From NCBI GenBank assembly GCA_964484675.1, contig CAZAFC010000004.1, positions 1 through 64,000 of the forward strand: 64,000 nt of DNA. Direction: 5' to 3'. This DNA is from CAZAFC01 sp964484675 (GTDB lineage: Bacteria; Patescibacteriota; Saccharimonadia; Saccharimonadales; UBA4665). Both the position numbers and the translations under genes were made by a program. This document shows positions 17,126-25,867 of the stretch, piece after piece. Below the pieces are notes generated by a model that saw nothing but the letters and a program-made list of their open reading frames with translations, was not told the DNA's origin and did not search any database. How positions within the stretch are numbered: the first letter of the stretch is position 1; each line of letters begins with the position of its first letter.

Positions 17126-17323
17126 GGAGCACGATTATACGGTAAACAATCAGGCCTGACCATATTTCTTCGGCAAAACACATTACTCCAAGCACGCAAA
17201 AAAGCTACGCTCGCCTTGCTCGAATCATGCAAGCCAAAACCCCAACCAAGCACCGAATCATGGGCACGCCGCCCTGGCGCATGTCTCGAGCAGTTCCTTG
17301 CAGCACCTCAATTGCCGAGACGG

Positions 17324-18403
17324 CTAATACAACGTCTTCTTGTCGAGCGGCAACGATTCATGGAAGGTTGGCTGAGCGGTCGGCACCTGCTTCGCAATAG
17401 CAGCCTGCGGACGTTGACCAGCAAAGCGCAACACAACAAGACCCATATCAGCCAACGACTGCTCCGCCGGAGTATTCGAGCTCAGGTCTGTCGAAAAATT
17501 CGTCGTCATGAATGAGTACTCATACGCGCGATGCGTTTGGCTGTTGTAAATAATGCCTTCGTCATGGCGGTTACTGCCAGCGTCCGAGTCGTCAATAATG
17601 CCGACTTTGTTGGCGAGCTCAATATTCGGATCGCCCGAAAGCTGACTGCGCACGCCATACGTGGTGAAAATATTGGTCGCCAGCGCATGCTGCATGAACT
17701 GCTCATAGCCGTCTTTGTTCTTTTGTAGCTGCTCCATCAGCCACGAGCCTTCGGTGGACGTGGTGTTGCCAAGGTAAAAACCTTCGTTGCCGGCGCTGGA
17801 TCGAACGCCTTGCAGACTTGTCTGCACGAGTTGCGGGTATTGAGCCAACCGCGCGTTGACCGCAAGCGGGCCGCCGAGCACCTGATTGCCCAAAATCACT
17901 GTCGCCGTATTTCCCGACATATTAAGCATATCCTGGATTAGTTGCTGTACCGTGGCGCTCGTCGGCGCATTGGGCTGGTCGTAAAAGCCGTAGCCCGAAA
18001 CGACATCGCTCGTGCTCCAGCTCAATTGCTGAGACATGGCAACCTTGCCGCTACGCAAATCCTGGAGGAGTAGCCACGCCAGCGGTATCTTGTTGAGGCT
18101 TGCCGCATACTGCGCCACAGCCGGGCTGTGGTCGTACAACACTTGCCCGGTCAGCAAGTCCTTCACCTGAACATCGGTGATAATGTATTGCGATTCGTTT
18201 TGGGTGACAATTTGCTGCAAGTCGCTGCGCAGCGCGCCGAGCCGCGCGGCATCGCTCGCATGAGCATCCGAGAATACTCCAAGATTACTGAGCGCCATAG
18301 GACCTGGCTGTGCCTTGACTGGTACGTTGGCAAGAATTGTTGCCGTTAGCGCAGTGGTTATTGCCGACAAAGCTAAAAATTGTCGCTTTTGTAATTTCGA
18401 CAT
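17324..18403 (-). CDS. class A beta-lactamase/DD-peptidase-like serine hydrolase, exported
   Basis: A 359-aa protein with an N-terminal signal or anchor helix (residues 8-28). The penicillin-recognising fold shows SxxK as S102-L-N-K105 (ASLNKIPLAWLL), SxN as SGN in NMSGNTATVI, and KVG (ANKVGIID) where beta-lactamases have KTG. The Thr-to-Val change in the third motif may lower classic lactamase activity. The start at 18403 has AGGGGG upstream, while longer in-frame starts lack this. It could be a lactamase or a cell-wall D,D-peptidase or transpeptidase relative. Confidence 0.78.
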   Translation of the reverse strand: MSKLQKRQFLALSAITTALTATILANVPVKAQPGPMALSNLGVFSDAHASDAARLGALRSDLQQIVTQNESQYIITDVQVKDLLTGQVLYDHSPAVAQYAASLNKIPLAWLLLQDLRSGKVAMSQQLSWSTSDVVSGYGFYDQPNAPTSATVQQLIQDMLNMSGNTATVILGNQVLGGPLAVNARLAQYPQLVQTSLQGVRSSAGNEGFYLGNTTSTEGSWLMEQLQKNKDGYEQFMQHALATNIFTTYGVRSQLSGDPNIELANKVGIIDDSDAGSNRHDEGIIYNSQTHRAYEYSFMTTNFSTDLSSNTPAEQSLADMGLVVLRFAGQRPQAAIAKQVPTAQPTFHESLPLDKKTLY

Positions 18404-18510
18404 ATGACGTCCCCCTCTTAAACTTATACCATAAGCATACCATTGGCGAGCATTCTTGGCCATTGAAGCCCCAAAACTGCTCGCCATTTTTGGGCTTTTG
18501 AGGCAAAAGC

Positions 18511-19305
18511 TTAGGCAGTTTGCGTGAGCACGGCACGATCAAGCATTCCCGTGTATGCGCTCGAGGAAGCATTTTTGCTGGCCATAGTCACGGTAAATGT
18601 GTGTTGCCCAGTTGTACTGACAGTGATGCCGGTAAGCACGGCGCGTGTCGGGATGAGGCTTGCGGAATAGCCATCAATCGTGCCAATGGTACTGCCATCA
18701 ATTTGCAGCGTGTAGATGCCGCGGTTTTGAAACGGCAAATGGAAGAACTCAAGCGTGTGCGTACCGGCGTTGCACACAAAATCAAAGCTGATCGAGTCGT
18801 TCTGCGTGCCGTCCGAAGCATTGACCCAGCCGACAAAATTGGCAGTGTCCGTGTTTGTAAGGTACGTTGGATTCCAGGTACCAACCGTTGCAACCTGCAC
18901 CGAGGCAGTACCGCTGAGTCTCATTTCAATCTGGCGTGATATGATGGCGGAGCTTGGTGTTTGCCATGATGCGGCAGAGCTGCTGGAAGCCGTGAGAACC
19001 TTGCCGGCCGCAGCCACACCGCTCACCGCTACACCGTTCACCTCCGTGAAACGGATGTCGTTGCCAGCCGCGACCGTACTGCTTGTGGCGCCAATTGGCA
19101 AGTAGGTAGTTGCGACCTGCGACGAACCATTGAGCGGAGCGTAGCCATTAGCCTGACCCTTGTTGCTCGTCAGTTCTGCGCCCGCCGCCGAAACGCCACT
19201 TGACAGAAGTGTTCCGTCGTTTGCGTGCGCAACCAACAAAAACGTGTTAAGAATATCTCCCCACTGGCCACTATCTGATCCTGAAACAGGTAATCGTGCT
19301 GACAT
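18511..19305 (-). CDS. fibre-like structural/surface protein
   Basis: A 264-aa protein rich in Ser, Thr and Gly. The N-terminus carries a motif common in tail-fibre-like and CPR surface proteins: GSDSGQWGDILNTFLLVAHA, then NGYAPLNGSSQVATTYLP and a trimeric-fibre-like linker. The C-terminal 130 residues form a beta-rich domain (TLEFFHLPFQNRGIYTLQI, QHTFTVTMASKN) that resembles a carbohydrate-binding or jelly-roll head. No signal peptide is visible. No other phage gene is nearby, so it is more likely a cell-encoded adhesin-like fibre than a prophage part. Recognition is by pattern only. Confidence 0.5.
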   Translation of the reverse strand: MSARLPVSGSDSGQWGDILNTFLLVAHANDGTLLSSGVSAAGAELTSNKGQANGYAPLNGSSQVATTYLPIGATSSTVAAGNDIRFTEVNGVAVSGVAAAGKVLTASSSSAASWQTPSSAIISRQIEMRLSGTASVQVATVGTWNPTYLTNTDTANFVGWVNASDGTQNDSISFDFVCNAGTHTLEFFHLPFQNRGIYTLQIDGSTIGTIDGYSASLIPTRAVLTGITVSTTGQHTFTVTMASKNASSSAYTGMLDRAVLTQTA

Positions 19306-19426
19306 AATTTACTCAATGGTTATGTTTATGGGCTTCATTGTAATATAAGCCAGTCTGCCACACAAGCATTTTATTTCGCGTATTTGCGCGGCAAATGGCC
19401 GCAATTGCCCGATCCACGAATAAGTG

Positions 19427-19432
19427 TACAAT
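19427..19432 (+). promoter_or_regulatory. -10 box of a leaderless hypothetical gene
   Basis: TACAAT ends seven bases before the ATG at 19440. An in-frame ATG at 19431 lies within the box and is less likely to be used. Confidence 0.5.
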
Positions 19433-19439
19433 GTCTTAC

Positions 19440-20063
19440 ATGGCAGAATTAGGTCGCTATGATAGGCAGCTCTTTGGCCTGAGCCAGAACGATCACGTTG
19501 TCTCTGTTAATTTGCGAAATCCTGACTCTCATGCCGCAACGCACATCGAGCGCCATAGGGACTTTGGCTTTTGGCGCATAGCGCAAGAAGCCGTACGCCA
19601 CGTTGTTATCAAAGAGCCCGATCAAGCCGTGCAGGTAGATATGGGGCGAATTGTGGGACGGATGGACTTGATTCCCGTGACAAGAGATATGGAGCGCTTT
19701 TATTTCCAGCGGCCGAATCGAGGCGCAACCTGGTACCCTGGTGTCGTGCTAGCACAAGCCGAAAGCCCGACCACTCGCTCCGTTGTCGTTGCAACTCACG
19801 AGATGACCTGGGACGATGCATTCGCCGAAGATCAATATACCCACCCGAATCTTGACGGCCTCAGAGACCATCCCCACGCCGACCTTTTCAGCGTATATCC
19901 CGGCCTCAAAACGCCCGGCATACCGGACGGCAACCCCAAGTATATTACCGATGAAAGCGCCGAATTCTGGCAAGAACATGCCTTACGCGTTGACCCAAAC
20001 GAGACCGTTACAATATATATGGAACATGGCCGGCCGGCCGTGCCCCAGGCATACAAAATATAG
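19440..20063 (+). CDS. hypothetical protein, 207 aa
   Basis: Not recognised. A soluble, aromatic and charged protein with RYDRQLFGLSQND at the start, AQEAVRHVVIKEP in the first third and FSVYPGLKTPGIPDGNPKY in the last third. No signal peptide, membrane helix or nucleotide motif is visible. Start at 19440 follows from the TACAAT box. The genes on either side have their own promoters, so it is probably monocistronic. Confidence 0.6.
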   Translation: MAELGRYDRQLFGLSQNDHVVSVNLRNPDSHAATHIERHRDFGFWRIAQEAVRHVVIKEPDQAVQVDMGRIVGRMDLIPVTRDMERFYFQRPNRGATWYPGVVLAQAESPTTRSVVVATHEMTWDDAFAEDQYTHPNLDGLRDHPHADLFSVYPGLKTPGIPDGNPKYITDESAEFWQEHALRVDPNETVTIYMEHGRPAVPQAYKI

Positions 20064-20174
20064 CGCCCATCGCAAGTTCGATTACGTGACGACGGCCGCC
20101 TACTCCACGAACTTTTATGAATGCCCGGCTCCATGCGGTACAATAGAACTATACAAGAATAATGGGGGTGATAT

Positions 20175-20390
20175 ATGCCGAACAAAGCAGAAAATGCGTG
20201 GGGCCTGACAGTTGAGGACGTGGCCCGCGATGATGAGCTAGAGCAGTTGCTCGCTTCGTCCAACTTGATACCCGACGTCAGCAATGTGTCCTTGGGCGAA
20301 TTCGCTGCGGGCACAGCTTTTACTGGAGTAGTCGAGTTTGCACAAGATACCACCGATGTGCCGGTGGCGCTATTTCAGTCTAGTATTTAG
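20175..20390 (+). CDS. small acidic hypothetical protein, 71 aa
   Basis: A 71-aa acidic protein (VEDVARDDELEQLLASSN) with no membrane helix or known motif. A ribosome site (GGGGGTG) lies six to seven bases before the ATG and a TACAAT box lies at about 20139. Coding quality is supported mainly by these signals and by its place 51 bases upstream of the gene at 20442. It may be cotranscribed with that gene. Function is unknown. Confidence 0.5.
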   Translation: MPNKAENAWGLTVEDVARDDELEQLLASSNLIPDVSNVSLGEFAAGTAFTGVVEFAQDTTDVPVALFQSSI

Positions 20391-20441
20391 CATCACAAAA
20401 CATCTTGATCGGTATCCGGGAGTTAGGAAGCGCGCAACTAT

Positions 20442-21362
20442 ATGAAAATTACCCTTTGCGGTTCGATGTACCATATTGACGGCATGCTTGCGGCCAGAAA
20501 AACATTAGAAAAACTCGGCTACGAAATTGAGACGCCCGATCTGAGCGAGAGCCACAACTACGACAGCTTGCCGCTCGAAGAACGCGCCGCCGAAAAAGAC
20601 CGGCTTATTCGTGAGCATTTGGATAAAATCAGCGAATCGGACGCCATCTTCGTCTTTAATGAGGCAAAGAAAGGCATCGCTGGCTACGTCGGCGGCAATT
20701 CGCTCATGGAAATGGCGTTTGCGTACGCCCAAGGCATCGAGATATTCCTGCTCAATGACGCGAGTGCGATGGGGTATGCGGATGAAATTCTGGGCATGCG
20801 GCCGATCACGCTCAATGGTAAGGTTGAGGCCATCCACGAATATTTCAGCAGCCTGCCCAGGACTTTTGTCAGCAGCAAGAGCCCGATCAAGCTCCGCGCC
20901 ATTAGCCGCGGCATGCGGAAAAGCGGCATCCGCACGCAGGTTTTACCCCGGCCAACCTCGTCGAATGTTTCAGAGCAGCCCATGAACATTGAAGAAACGT
21001 ACGAGGGCGCACAAAATAGACATGCGGCGCTCCGGGCAACGTCCAAGGGCGCGCCGCCGGCGTATTTGGCGACCGTCGAGAGCGGCTTTTCCGCCATGCA
21101 CGCGGGGCACAACGTGTTTGAAAGCATGGTTGTCATCCTGGAAAAAGTGGGCGCAGAAACCAAAACCGGCATAACGGTTGCCATTGAATACCCCAAGACA
21201 ATGACCGACAAAGTGCCCTCGCACTATCAAGACATCGGGGAGCTGGTGCAGATTGAGTACGGTTCGAAGCTCAAAGATCCGTTTCCGCACTTCACGGGCG
21301 GCAAACTTAGCCGGCTGCAGTTGGTCGAACAGGCAGTGTTTACTGTGGCCGCTCAGCTGTAA
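20442..21362 (+). CDS. deoxyribosyltransferase-like domain fused to YjjX/DUF84 (ITP/XTP phosphatase)
   Basis: A 306-aa fusion. Residues 1-115 are nucleoside 2-deoxyribosyltransferase-like: KITLCGSM at the start, ESDAIFVFNEAK, and GGNSLMEMAFAYAQGIEIFL with the expected catalytic Glu region. Residues 140-300 match the DUF84 inosine/xanthosine triphosphatase family: SSNVSEQPMNIEETYEGAQN near residue 172, ATVESGF, then TGITVAIEYPKTM. The first domain can remove odd bases from nucleosides, and the second can destroy odd purine triphosphates, so a nucleotide-pool cleaning role is natural. Both halves keep their main motifs. The order of the two domains in one chain is unusual. Confidence 0.75.
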   Translation: MKITLCGSMYHIDGMLAARKTLEKLGYEIETPDLSESHNYDSLPLEERAAEKDRLIREHLDKISESDAIFVFNEAKKGIAGYVGGNSLMEMAFAYAQGIEIFLLNDASAMGYADEILGMRPITLNGKVEAIHEYFSSLPRTFVSSKSPIKLRAISRGMRKSGIRTQVLPRPTSSNVSEQPMNIEETYEGAQNRHAALRATSKGAPPAYLATVESGFSAMHAGHNVFESMVVILEKVGAETKTGITVAIEYPKTMTDKVPSHYQDIGELVQIEYGSKLKDPFPHFTGGKLSRLQLVEQAVFTVAAQL

Positions 21363-21453
21363 AACTTGCGTAACAACCACAAACTCTGGATGCGATAAAA
21401 TGCCGCTATTACCAAACTCCTAGCCAGCCAAACAAATCCAAAACGTTGCAATA

Positions 21454-21490
21454 AAAATAACGCGCACCCTTACGGCGTGCGCGTTATTTT
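21454..21490. terminator. bidirectional rho-independent terminator
   Basis: Perfect 14-bp stem (AAAATAACGCGCAC at 21454-21467 with GTGCGCGTTATTTT at 21477-21490) and A/T flanks on both sides, between the fusion gene and the convergent MFS gene. Confidence 0.92.
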
Positions 21491-21546
21491 AGCTCTATTC
21501 ATATGCGAGCAGCATGCCAAGAGGGCAAGCTGCTCTGTTTGCGATG

Positions 21547-23022
21547 TCACACTTCGGCTTCGCCAACGGCCACCGCAATCGCTTCTTCTCGCGTGGCGGA
21601 GTCCATCGACTCAACATCTTCTTCAACGTTCTTGGAAAACGCGAAGCTCATAGCCACCACGCCCACAGCCATGATTGCCGCGATGAGCATAAATGCCGCG
21701 TGAAAGGCGCGCAACATCGTAGCTTGGCGGGCTGCCACACTGGCCGCATGCGCGATGGTCTGCATCTTCGTGACCAAGATGGCCGACACTGAGGCGATTG
21801 CCACCGCGCCGCCGATTTCTTGCGCCATTGCCACGAGTCCCGAGGCGAGACCAAGCTCGTCGCTTTTGGCTCGCGCCAGAGCGGCCACTTGCAGCGAAGG
21901 AGCCATGAAGCCACCAGCCAGCCCAGCAGCGATGAATGCCGGCATCAAATCAGTGATGTAGCTGGCGTGCACTGGGGCGCGCATCAGCCAAAGCATCGCT
22001 AATCCGAACAGCGCCATCCCAGCTACCAGCAATCGCTTGACGCCAACCTGCGCCACAAGTTTCGCACCAGTTACACCGGCCGAGACAAAGAACATAAGCG
22101 TCGTGGCCAGCCAGGCGCCGCCGGTTTTGGTCGGGCTGTAGCCGAATTGCTGCTGCATGAACAATGTCCCTAAAAATATAAATGAGAAGACCGAGCCGAA
22201 TACCAGAAATGACCCGATATCCGCGGCGACCATGTCGCGATTCTTAAGTGCCGAACCAGGCACAAGCGGAGACGCAGCGCGAGATTCTACCCATGCAAAC
22301 AACGACATCAGAACGGCGCTGGCGCCAAAAAGCCCAAGTGTCTTGAGTGAGCCCCAGCCAAAATCCGCGCCTTTGTTGATCGCATACACGAACAGCAACA
22401 ACGCAGCCGTCACGGTGCTCGCGCCCAAAGCGTCGAAGCGCCGCGCCGCTTTCACTGGTTCATCTTTTGGCAAAAATACCGTTGCCAGTGCAATAAGTAT
22501 TACGCCAATCGGAATATTGATAAAAAACACCCATCGCCATCCGGGGCCGTCCGTCAGAAGACCGCTGGCGATAACGCCCACGGATGCTGAGGTGCCGCCG
22601 ATGGCGCCATAAATGCCCAAAGCGCCGTTTCGCTCGCGCGCCTCAGTAAAGGTGTGCGCCACAATCGAAAGCGCCGCTGGTGCCACCAAAGCCGCACCGA
22701 ATCCCTGCACACCTCGGGAGGCAATCAGTAAGCCGATTGAGTGCGTCACTCCGGCAACCAATGAAGCGATTGAAAAGATCGTCAACCCGGAAATAAGCAC
22801 GCGGCGCCTGCCCATCAGGTCGCCCAATCGTCCGCCGAGCAGCAGAAAACCGCCCAGCAACAGGCTGTACGCGACCACAATCCACTGCAGCGTGCTTTGG
22901 CTCAAGTTGAGCGAATGCTTGATCGTCGGCAGCGCCACGTTCACGATGGCGACATCCAGCACAACCATAAAGTTAGCCAGACAGGCAATCGCCAGAATCA
23001 TCTTTTTTCTGAATGAGGTCAT
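21547..23022 (-). CDS. MFS drug/proton antiporter, DHA2 (EmrB/QacA) type
   Basis: A 491-aa exporter with about 14 helices. Motif D1 is LDVAIVNVALPTIK, motif A is LGGRLGDLMGRRRVL and motif C is in ASVGVIASGLLTDG. The start at 23022 has AAGGAG and a leader of about 115 bases from the -10 box at 23147-23152. That promoter carries an 18-bp palindrome nearly the same as the one at the ArsR gene at 31.5 kb, so ArsR-type control is likely. It ends at the bidirectional terminator at 21454-21490. Substrate is unknown. Confidence 0.92.
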   Translation of the reverse strand: MTSFRKKMILAIACLANFMVVLDVAIVNVALPTIKHSLNLSQSTLQWIVVAYSLLLGGFLLLGGRLGDLMGRRRVLISGLTIFSIASLVAGVTHSIGLLIASRGVQGFGAALVAPAALSIVAHTFTEARERNGALGIYGAIGGTSASVGVIASGLLTDGPGWRWVFFINIPIGVILIALATVFLPKDEPVKAARRFDALGASTVTAALLLFVYAINKGADFGWGSLKTLGLFGASAVLMSLFAWVESRAASPLVPGSALKNRDMVAADIGSFLVFGSVFSFIFLGTLFMQQQFGYSPTKTGGAWLATTLMFFVSAGVTGAKLVAQVGVKRLLVAGMALFGLAMLWLMRAPVHASYITDLMPAFIAAGLAGGFMAPSLQVAALARAKSDELGLASGLVAMAQEIGGAVAIASVSAILVTKMQTIAHAASVAARQATMLRAFHAAFMLIAAIMAVGVVAMSFAFSKNVEEDVESMDSATREEAIAVAVGEAEV

Positions 23023-23130
23023 ACTTTAACTCCTTAAATCTTTGACGACGGGCCTGCGCCTCAGGCACGCCCTCCATGTTCCTGCATTATTTTCTGCTCG
23101 CGAGATGGCTGCGGAATGTGCTTCTACTCG

Positions 23131-23148
23131 CTTAACATACGCGTTAAG
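23131..23148. promoter_or_regulatory. palindromic operator in the MFS promoter
   Basis: CTTAACATACGCGTTAAG is an inverted repeat with perfect CTTAAC/GTTAAG arms. On the minus strand it overlaps and follows the -10 box TATACT (23147-23152). A closely similar palindrome with the same spacing to TATACT lies at 31516-31533. Confidence 0.65.
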
Positions 23149-23271
23149 TATACACGTCGCGCTGAACATGTGCAACACTTTTTGTCCAATGCCAGGACAC
23201 GCGCAAACGTACCTCGACTTCCGCACGTCGAGCAGCTCGGCTCGCCAATTGTTGGGAGCGACGCATATTGG

Positions 23272-23277
23272 TATCAT
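23272..23277 (+). promoter_or_regulatory. -10 box of a leaderless EamA gene
   Basis: TATCAT ends six bases before the ATG at 23284, in the divergent region shared with the MFS promoter. Confidence 0.5.
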
Positions 23278-23283
23278 GGAGCG

Positions 23284-24186
23284 ATGAGTCAAAAACACGC
23301 CGTCAATATTAGCCTGGCCATATGGCAGGCTCTGTCTTTCACGCTCATGGGCGTGTGGATTCGCATGATGAACGGCGCGTTCACATCATATCAACAAGTG
23401 TTCTGGAGAGTCGTGCTCGCGGGCGTGTGTTGCTGGATTGCGTTTGGCCCGCAGTTCAATGCAAAGCTGCTGAGACAGCTCTCTAAAAAAGATTGGGCGG
23501 TGATTGCCTCTTGCGCCTTCTTGATTTATGGGCTCAGCGTGCCGCTATTTACGGTAGCAGTGCTGCATGCCGATCTCGCGCAAGTAGCCTTCATATCTGC
23601 GCTGCCGGCGGCCGGACCGCTCGCGTGGCTATTATTCAAGGAAAAGCTGCACCCTCGAGCGCTGCTGCTCATTATTATCTCAACGATTGGTTTGCTCTTG
23701 GTGGCTGGTCTCGGTTCCCAAAGCTACCACCTCACGCTCGGTACCATTGCGGCGATTATTAGCATGTTCGGGTTTAGCATGTCGTACCTGATGGTCAGAT
23801 ATCACCCCAAAAGCCTCACCAACATACAGAATACAACGCTGCTGTTCTCATTTGGCTGGATGCCAATGCTCGTGCTGATGCTTGTCGACCGGCAGTCTAT
23901 TATGCCGGCTCGAATCCACGTCGTTGCGCTCGTCGGCTTGCTCTTTTCTGTTATCTTCAACATTTCTGGCGTTTACGTTCTCAATCACATCTTTAAACAT
24001 CTTAAGGCTCATGTAGCAAGCAATATTCTGCTCCTCGAGGGAGTCTTTGCGCTCGTCATAGGCTACATGTTCTACGGCGAAAAGCTCAGTCCGGCAGAGC
24101 TGCTTGGCACCGCGCTTATTGTCGCGAGCACGCTTGCGCTGTCGATGATGAGCATTCGTACCAAAGAATCTGCTGCCGAAGCCTAG
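23284..24186 (+). CDS. EamA/DMT-family transporter
   Basis: A 300-aa membrane protein with about ten helices in two EamA repeats. The first repeat ends LPAAGPLAWLLFKEKLHPRA and the second ends LLEGVFALVIGYMFYGEKLS, with the usual Glu-Lys near each repeat end. The start at 23284 is preferred to longer in-frame starts because of TATCAT six bases upstream and because the N-terminus then begins at the first helix. Substrate is unknown; relatives move amino acids, nucleotide sugars or drugs. It is divergent from the MFS exporter, with which it may share control. Confidence 0.85.
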   Translation: MSQKHAVNISLAIWQALSFTLMGVWIRMMNGAFTSYQQVFWRVVLAGVCCWIAFGPQFNAKLLRQLSKKDWAVIASCAFLIYGLSVPLFTVAVLHADLAQVAFISALPAAGPLAWLLFKEKLHPRALLLIIISTIGLLLVAGLGSQSYHLTLGTIAAIISMFGFSMSYLMVRYHPKSLTNIQNTTLLFSFGWMPMLVLMLVDRQSIMPARIHVVALVGLLFSVIFNISGVYVLNHIFKHLKAHVASNILLLEGVFALVIGYMFYGEKLSPAELLGTALIVASTLALSMMSIRTKESAAEA

Positions 24187-24221
24187 CCGCAATCAGCATC
24201 GCACACATACATGTCGACTGC

Positions 24222-24227
24222 TATACT
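24222..24227 (+). promoter_or_regulatory. -10 box of a leaderless YdeI-like gene
   Basis: TATACT ends six bases before the ATG at 24234. Confidence 0.6.
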
Positions 24228-24233
24228 TTGGCT

Positions 24234-24548
24234 ATGACGAACGAAAAACTGGCCGGCGGCACCGCGCACACCCTGCCCTCTGATTTGCGGCAGGCGCTTA
24301 CGAACGCTCCAGCGGCGCGAGCAGCTTGGCAAAGTCTGACGCCGCTCGCGCGCAACGAATGGATTTGCTGGACCGTGACAGTCAAGCAGCAAAAAACGAG
24401 AAATGACCACGTGAAGCGGGTCATCTCTGAACTTCAGGACGGAGTCCGGAGGCCCTGCTGCTGGATAGGCTGTGTTCATCGTACTGACAAAACCATCAGC
24501 CCTTCTGTGAAGTGGGTGCTTACCAGACAGCAGAAAAAGAAAGCCTGA
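24234..24548 (+). CDS. YdeI/OmpD-associated family protein
   Basis: A 104-aa cytoplasmic protein. The helical segment LPSDLRQALTNAPAARAAW, then LTPLARNEWICWTVTVKQQK and DHVKRVISELQDGVRRPCCW, matches the YdeI/OmpD-associated domain seen as the C-terminal part of longer bacterial proteins. Here it stands alone. The biochemical role of the family is not well known, with links to stress and bacteriocin protection. The start at 24234 follows from the TATACT box; an in-frame TTG two codons upstream is less likely. Confidence 0.65.
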   Translation: MTNEKLAGGTAHTLPSDLRQALTNAPAARAAWQSLTPLARNEWICWTVTVKQQKTRNDHVKRVISELQDGVRRPCCWIGCVHRTDKTISPSVKWVLTRQQKKKA

Positions 24549-24635
24549 CGCTTCGGCTACAATACCCGTTCTATAGCGTGCAATTGCTGAAGTTGCACTG
24601 AGTGTTCTCGCGGCAGGATATGCAGCCCTTTGCAA

Positions 24636-24664
24636 CAAGCCAGGGTCGCAATGACCCTGGCTTG
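24636..24664. terminator. perfect hairpin between convergent genes
   Basis: CAAGCCAGGGTC (24636-24647) pairs with GACCCTGGCTTG (24653-24664) across a five-base loop. No T-run follows, so termination strength is uncertain. Confidence 0.55.
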
Positions 24665-24684
24665 TGCCATGTGTGCTCGAAATA

Positions 24685-25788
24685 TTACGGGCGCACAATG
24701 ATGAAGAAGTAGTCGGTGGCAATCATCGAGTTTGCCTGAGTACTTACCGGGGGCAGCGTGGTACTATTGCCCGAGATAAAGGCGACAAAATCGTTTCTGC
24801 CGAAGCCGAGCGACGCAACACCCGAGCATGACGTGCCTGTGCCGCAAACTGCGACTCGGGCGCCGGTGTGTACATTGAAAATCTCAATGTAGTACGGAGT
24901 CGGGCCAACGTTAACATTGGTCGTGGCGGTTACTGTATCCTGGCCAAATGCCGTACGAGCTGTGGTCAGGGATGTCACGCGGTAGCCATTGTAGTTCCAT
25001 GTCCCAAAAGCGGCGTACGAGCTAGCCTGAACGCTGGAAAGTGGCAGCGTTGTGCTGTAGCTCGAAATGTACGCCACAAAGCGGTGCGTGGTAGCGAACA
25101 CCTGGCTGACGTTTGCCGTGCATGTGGTGGTAAAGCCACAGGGCGAGCCAACGACGGTGTTGGTGGTGGTGTCGACAATCTCGGCATAGAATGGCGTCGG
25201 GCCGAGATCGGTGCTGGCCGTGCTCGTCAGCGTTACATTGCCATAGACGAAAGCAGTCGGCACCGTTGCCTGGAGCGAAATGCTCAAGGCCTTCCACGTC
25301 ACATTGACAGTGCCGCTCGTTGCCTGGATGCTAGCCGGCGGGTGCACCGACGGATAGCCCGACACGTACGCAGTGTACGAATGCGTTGCGGCAGTTGCCT
25401 GCGTCACTGACGCCGTACAAGTGGTGCCGACTCCACAAATAGCGACATTGGCACCCGCCGTGTTGTCATAAATACTAAGGTAATATGGCGTCGGGCCGAC
25501 ATCTTGGTTTGCAGTGGCCGTAAGCGTGCTGTACTGCGTTGGCCAGAGCGAAGTGGAGCTAGCGCTCAAGCTTGCGGTCCATGCGATGGCGGGTGTAATT
25601 GCGCCGGCTTGGACATGATTCTTTGAAGCCATAGGAGCGCTCATCGTGGGTTGAGTCGGGGCTTTTGGAACGGGCTTGATAGCCGAAGCGGCGCTGGCCG
25701 GGGCGGTTATCGCAAATGAACTGACAGACAACAGGACGGCAACGGCAACGCGCGCGGTCAATATTCTTACTTTTGCAGTGCGAATCAT
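24685..25788 (-). CDS. secreted protein with three Ig-like repeats
   Basis: A 367-aa exported protein. A basic N-terminus and hydrophobic core (VAVAVLLSVSSFAITAPASA) form a signal peptide. Three repeats of about 95 residues follow, each with a VGPTPYY-like or LGPTPFY strand, a paired-cysteine loop of the form CxxxxxC (CGVGTTC, CGFTTTC, CGTGTSC) and an Ile/Phe-rich strand before SSVQAS or ASIQAT. The cysteines suggest a disulfide in each repeat after export. It is likely a surface or secreted adhesin. The start has AAGGAG upstream. No catalytic motif is seen. Confidence 0.72.
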   Translation of the reverse strand: MIRTAKVRILTARVAVAVLLSVSSFAITAPASAASAIKPVPKAPTQPTMSAPMASKNHVQAGAITPAIAWTASLSASSTSLWPTQYSTLTATANQDVGPTPYYLSIYDNTAGANVAICGVGTTCTASVTQATAATHSYTAYVSGYPSVHPPASIQATSGTVNVTWKALSISLQATVPTAFVYGNVTLTSTASTDLGPTPFYAEIVDTTTNTVVGSPCGFTTTCTANVSQVFATTHRFVAYISSYSTTLPLSSVQASSYAAFGTWNYNGYRVTSLTTARTAFGQDTVTATTNVNVGPTPYYIEIFNVHTGARVAVCGTGTSCSGVASLGFGRNDFVAFISGNSTTLPPVSTQANSMIATDYFFIIVRP

Positions 25789-25867
25789 TCTTACTCCTTA
25801 TTTAATTTTACTTAACTATGCTAATAGACTTTTAGGAGGGAGACAATCTTTTTATAATCGAATTTAG

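Noticed and set aside
18511..19305. Prophage tail region
   Set aside because: Only one fibre-like gene is present, without capsid, portal, terminase or integrase genes nearby.
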